A DNA stretch of 64,000 nt, taken from positions 62,001 to 126,000 of the forward strand of contig CAYVBQ010000002.1 of the NCBI GenBank assembly GCA_964449775.1, read 5' to 3'. Under the pieces are notes generated by a model. That model was not told the origin of the DNA, made no database searches, and saw only the letters and a list, made by a program, of their open reading frames with translations. This document shows positions 61,018 through 64,000 of this stretch, piece by piece; position 1 is the stretch's first letter, and each line of letters starts with the position of its first letter. The position numbers and the translations under genes are program-made. Origin of the DNA: Fen-1258 sp964449775. GTDB taxonomy: Bacteria; Bacteroidota; Ignavibacteria; Ignavibacteriales; Melioribacteraceae.

Positions 61018-61818
61018 ATGACCGGCGACAAATTTGAAAAACTTTGGCAAATTATGAAACGTCTGAGGGACAAATGTCCTTGGGATAAAGAACAAACACA
61101 TGATTCAATCAAAGCAGCTTTGTTAGAAGAAACTTACGAAACCATTGAAGCAATTGATTTGAAGGATTATAATGAATTGAAATCTGAACTGGGAGATTTG
61201 CTTCTCCATATAGTTTTCCATGCTGCTATTGCTGAAGAAAATAAAACTTTTTCAATTAACGATGTCATTGACGGAATCTGTGAAAAACTTATCCGCCGCC
61301 ATCCTCACGTTTTTAGCGATACTAAAGTCAATGGAACAAAAGATATTTTAAGAAACTGGGAAGAGATAAAACTTTCCGAAGGAAGAGATTCTCTCCTTGA
61401 AGGTGTACCTAAAAATCTTCCAAGTCTCGCCCGTGCATTCCGTCTGCAAGAGAAAGCATCCAAAGTTGGTTTCGACTGGAACAAAAAGGAGGACGTTTGG
61501 AAAAAGGTGATAGAAGAAATTGAAGAGATGCATGAGATGGAAAGATCCGGTAATACAATTGAATTTGAAAAAGAGATGGGAGACGTTTTCTTTGCGCTCA
61601 CTAATTATGCTCGCTTCCTCGGAGTAAATCCTGAAAATGCACTTCGCGGGACAAATGAAAAATTCATCGCTCGCTTTGGTTATATCGAAAAGAAAATTAA
61701 AGAGAGCGGCAAATCTTTAACCGAATCTACTCTTGAGGAGATGGATAAATACTGGGAAGAAAGTAAAACCCAAATAAAGGCCCATCCCTACCCTTCCCAA
61801 AGGGAAGGGTTTTTCTAA
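61018..61818 (+). CDS. mazG: Nucleoside triphosphate pyrophosphohydrolase MazG
   Basis: A 266-residue protein with two MazG folds. The first (about 8-115) has LRDKCPWDKEQTHDS and the metal site EETYETIEAID ... ELGDLLLHIVFHA; the second (about 140-240) has VIEEIEEMHEM and EKEMGDVFFALTNYAR. Hydrolyses NTPs, and is linked to stringent response and to removal of aberrant nucleotides. Start 61018 chosen by GGAG and the family alignment. The last dozen residues (HPYPSQREGFF) are read from repeat family 5. Confidence 0.93.
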   Translation: MTGDKFEKLWQIMKRLRDKCPWDKEQTHDSIKAALLEETYETIEAIDLKDYNELKSELGDLLLHIVFHAAIAEENKTFSINDVIDGICEKLIRRHPHVFSDTKVNGTKDILRNWEEIKLSEGRDSLLEGVPKNLPSLARAFRLQEKASKVGFDWNKKEDVWKKVIEEIEEMHEMERSGNTIEFEKEMGDVFFALTNYARFLGVNPENALRGTNEKFIARFGYIEKKIKESGKSLTESTLEEMDKYWEESKTQIKAHPYPSQREGFF

Positions 61819-61905
61819 ACTCGGTAGAGGTATTTAATCCTCGACCTTCGTTATAATAACATCGAAGCAATCCGCCGCGGCGGATCGAGGAATTTTTTCA
61901 ATTAA
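61780..61905. repeat. Palindromic repeat family 5, copy 2
   Basis: CCCATCCCTACCCTTCCC/GGGAAGGG, TATTTAATCCTCGACCTTCG and CAATCCGCCGCGGCGGAT in the same order as at 56045-56170. It overlaps the mazG 3' end. Confidence 0.65.
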
Positions 61906-61927
61906 AATCATAATTCATAATTCGTTT

Positions 61928-62875
61928 TTATACTCCCTTTCCATTGTTGCTGTAATGCTTTTCGTATGCGTTGATAATATCCTTTACCAACTTGTGCCGA
62001 ACAACATCGCCTTTATCAAAATAAACGAAACCTACACCGTCAATTCCCTTTAGAATCTCTTTCACTTGAACTAATCCGCTTTGTGAAAAACTCGGCAGAT
62101 CGATCTGCGTAATATCTCCCGTAACAATGGATTTTGAGTTGGGTCCGAGACGTGTTAGAAACATCTTCATCTGCATACCGGTTGCATTTTGCGCTTCGTC
62201 TAAGATAACGTATGCGTGGTTTAAGGTTCTCCCGCGCATATAAGCCAGCGGAACAATTTCAATGACTCCCTTCTCAAAATAATTTTTTAATTGTTCACCG
62301 GGAATCATTTCTTCGAGCGCATCATAAAGAGGACGGAGATATGGGTCAATCTTTTCTCTAAAATCACCCGGGAGAAATCCAAGACTTTCACCTGCCTCAA
62401 CGGCGGGACGGGCTAAGATTATCTTCTTAACAATTCCTTTTTTGAGAGCAGCAACAGCAAACGCAACGGCAAGATATGTTTTCCCTGTTCCGGCTGGTCC
62501 GATTGCAAAACAAATATCATTCTCTTTTACACTTTTAATATATGTCACCTGGTTCGGTGTCTTGGCTTTAATTACATCTTTTTTAGAATAGAGAATTATA
62601 CTGTCCAACTCATTATCACTTATAATTTCTTTTCCTTGAAGTGTAAGATCAATGATTGTGTAGACATCATTTGCCTGCAATTTACCTGTGGTATTCAGAA
62701 CGAAGATCATTTCTTTCACCACTTTCTCAATCGCTGAAACTTCTTCTGCCACACCCTGAATGAAAATGTTATCGCCTCGAACCGTTAAATTAGATGTGAA
62801 TCTTTCTTCAAGCGGTTTGATGTTGTTATCGTTGATCCCCATGAAAGAGAGAAGATCAACATTTTCTAACTTCAA
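61928..62875 (-). CDS. phoH: PhoH-family ATPase
   Basis: A 315-residue cytoplasmic protein: N-terminal KH-like part (LTVRGDNIFIQGVAEEVSAIEKVV), then the PhoH ATPase with Walker A IGPAGTGKTYLAVAFA, RPAVEAGESLGFLPGDFREKIDPYLRP, and Walker B YVILDEAQNATGMQMKMFLTRLG. In E. coli phoH is Pho-regulated, but no Pho box is seen here. Acts in RNA metabolism. Confidence 0.93.
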   Translation of the reverse strand: MKLENVDLLSFMGINDNNIKPLEERFTSNLTVRGDNIFIQGVAEEVSAIEKVVKEMIFVLNTTGKLQANDVYTIIDLTLQGKEIISDNELDSIILYSKKDVIKAKTPNQVTYIKSVKENDICFAIGPAGTGKTYLAVAFAVAALKKGIVKKIILARPAVEAGESLGFLPGDFREKIDPYLRPLYDALEEMIPGEQLKNYFEKGVIEIVPLAYMRGRTLNHAYVILDEAQNATGMQMKMFLTRLGPNSKSIVTGDITQIDLPSFSQSGLVQVKEILKGIDGVGFVYFDKGDVVRHKLVKDIINAYEKHYSNNGKGV

Positions 62876-62916
62876 TACTTTATCTACTTGCGTAAGTGCC
62901 TCCGTTAAAATAGAAA

Positions 62917-62949
62917 AGCCCTCTTCAATAAATATGAAAAGGGCTTATT
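62917..62949 (-). terminator. Rho-independent terminator after the LysM gene
   Basis: On the minus strand AAGCCCTTTTCA pairs imperfectly with TGAAGAGGGCTT around a TATTTAT loop, followed by TTCTATTTT. It ends the LysM transcript; the phoH gene downstream then needs its own promoter. Confidence 0.7.
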
Positions 62950-62989
62950 CCTAAATAATTATTTATTACTTCCGAACAATAAACGATCC

Positions 62990-63694
62990 TTATTTAACCG
63001 GAGCCTGTGTTTGAGTTGGAGGAGCCGGTTTGTAATTTCTTCTGATCTTATCATATTTTGACATTTCTTCTTCGGTCAAGTTTGGAATTTTGAATATCTG
63101 TTTCGGGAAAATCAAATCCGGATTTTTTATTTGATCTCTGTTTGATTTATAGATTACCGGCCAGGCAAATGGATTGGCATAATGTTCTTTCTTCTTGGCA
63201 ATTCCCCAAAGGTGATCGCCTCTTACAACTGTATAGTTCACTTCTTTTGGAGCTTCAATCCATGCATCTAATTTTCTTTGAAGCTGGTTATGAACTTTAT
63301 CAAAGAATTCTTGAAGTGCGCTGATTTTATTTTTCTTCATCGCATCTAATTCTGCTTGACGATCGGCTTTAGGTGCAACTTGTCCATCAATTTTTGATGT
63401 CAGGTCAGTTAATTGTTTTCTAAAATTATCAACGTCAACTTTTTTTGCACCAAGCATTGCATAGAGCTCATTAGTGCAGTCATCGTATGTTTTTAAGCTG
63501 GCATTTATATTTTTAAGGTTAGCAACCTCAGCTTTCAAAGCGTTTAACTCAGTTGTAAGTGCTACTCTTTTTTCGGTCAGACGGTTAATCTCATTCTGCC
63601 ATTCTTCTTTTGTCATTTCTTTATCTTGCGCAAAGAGATTGACAGAGAGAAGCATAACGAAAATGCCGGCTAACAATAATTTGTAAACTTTCAT
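62990..63694 (-). CDS. LysM-domain protein with coiled coil
   Basis: A 234-residue exported protein: signal (MKVYKLLLAGIFVMLLSVNLFAQ), a coiled coil at about 30-130, then a LysM module (NYTVVRGDHLWGIAKKKEHYANPFAWPVIYKSNRDQIKNPDLIFPKQIF) that binds peptidoglycan. Probably a periplasmic scaffold together with the small coiled-coil lipoprotein encoded just upstream. Confidence 0.85.
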   Translation of the reverse strand: MKVYKLLLAGIFVMLLSVNLFAQDKEMTKEEWQNEINRLTEKRVALTTELNALKAEVANLKNINASLKTYDDCTNELYAMLGAKKVDVDNFRKQLTDLTSKIDGQVAPKADRQAELDAMKKNKISALQEFFDKVHNQLQRKLDAWIEAPKEVNYTVVRGDHLWGIAKKKEHYANPFAWPVIYKSNRDQIKNPDLIFPKQIFKIPNLTEEEMSKYDKIRRNYKPAPPTQTQAPVK

Positions 63695-63724
63695 TTAAAC
63701 CTCCGTCATTAATAAACTTATTAA

Positions 63725-63994
63725 TTACATCCCGATTTTTTCGAGATTCTTTTTTGTTTCAGCCTTCTCTTTTGCGCATTGATCAAGCTTTGCGTTCTTT
63801 TCTGCAATCTCTCTTTCGATTGCCGCTTTTTCCGTCTTCAATGAGCCAACCTCTTTTTCGAGCGCTTTTACTTCAGAACGAAGTGCTTCGAGTTCTGCTA
63901 TTTGCTCTTCCGATACTCCGCTGCAGCCGGTAAATCCTATAATTCCTGCAACGAGAACTACGACAAGCGCAGAATTAATGATTCTTTTCATCAT
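63725..63994 (-). CDS. Small coiled-coil lipoprotein (Lpp-like)
   Basis: An 89-residue lipoprotein: signal with lipobox FTGC near residue 24, then a continuous heptad coiled coil (EEQIAELEALRSEVKALEKEV). In design like Braun's lipoprotein, but without its C-terminal Lys for peptidoglycan linkage. Two Met codons (63994, 63991) could start it. Precedes the LysM gene by 30 bases. Confidence 0.75.
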   Translation of the reverse strand: MMKRIINSALVVVLVAGIIGFTGCSGVSEEQIAELEALRSEVKALEKEVGSLKTEKAAIEREIAEKNAKLDQCAKEKAETKKNLEKIGM

Positions 63995-64000
63995 TTGAGT

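Noticed and set aside
1..64000. tRNA, rRNA, CRISPR array, integrase or transposase gene
   Set aside because: None could be recognised on reading either strand. Calling the cassette-like array an integron is therefore only a hypothesis.

Overview
The window comes from a low-GC bacterium of the Bacteroidota/Ignavibacteriota group, most like Ignavibacteria. The evidence is a type IX secretion C-terminal sorting domain in a secreted protein (ending at 29187), TonB-dependent transport, -7 promoter elements of the form TAnnTTTG, and otherwise ordinary Shine-Dalgarno sequences. No rRNA, tRNA or CRISPR array was recognised. Several genes carry single-base frameshifts, so either some genes are decaying or the assembly contains indel errors.

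Layout. 0-5.1 kb is accessory: a broken PAS histidine kinase, then a cassette-like array of small minus-strand genes (GIY-YIG-like, HEPN-like, a frameshifted Shedu anti-phage gene) separated by related palindromic repeats. 5.3-15.6 kb is mostly housekeeping: pta, a PerM-type membrane protein, a beta-CASP nuclease (frameshifted), secreted proteins, an RsbW-like kinase, mdh, rplU-rpmA and an RsbU-like phosphatase. 15.8-42.7 kb is a phosphate-starvation island: oprP-pstSCAB-phoU, two GT-B glycosyltransferases, a metallophosphoesterase, a NeuB-like synthase, a TonB receptor/T9SS protein/second PstS/orphan PhoB-like regulator cluster, an M28 peptidase with a third PstS-like protein, an OlsF-like aminolipid synthase with small membrane proteins, and phoBR. 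42.7-52.9 kb holds a Gfo/Idh oxidoreductase, dxs, xseAB, an orphan DNA methyltransferase, surE, a VWA-like membrane protein and comF. 53.0-55.0 kb is a toxin-antitoxin insert (Fic and MazEF) lying between comF and a second, diverged copy of the comF 3' end. 55.2-64 kb holds xdhC-like, argS, rsfS, a LytR_C protein, DUF559, RidA, mazG, phoH, a LysM protein and a small lipoprotein.

The most informative signal is regulatory. Six promoters in the phosphate island carry four hexamers close to TTAACA at exact 11-bp spacing, followed after exactly 9 bp by a TAnnTTTG-like -7 element. This looks like a PhoB operator of the Bacillus PhoP type placed on a Bacteroidota-type promoter. It ties phosphate uptake (OprP, Pst, TonB) to apparent membrane-lipid replacement (OlsF-like synthase, metallophosphoesterase, perhaps the two glycosyltransferases) and to a set of small uncharacterised proteins. 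A sixth operator has been split by a 144-bp MITE with a 5-bp target duplication.

Small non-autonomous repeats shape this genome. At least five families are visible. Copies form the last 40 or so codons of dxs and the ends of mazG and DUF559, and one copy contains a second element nested with a 10-bp target duplication.
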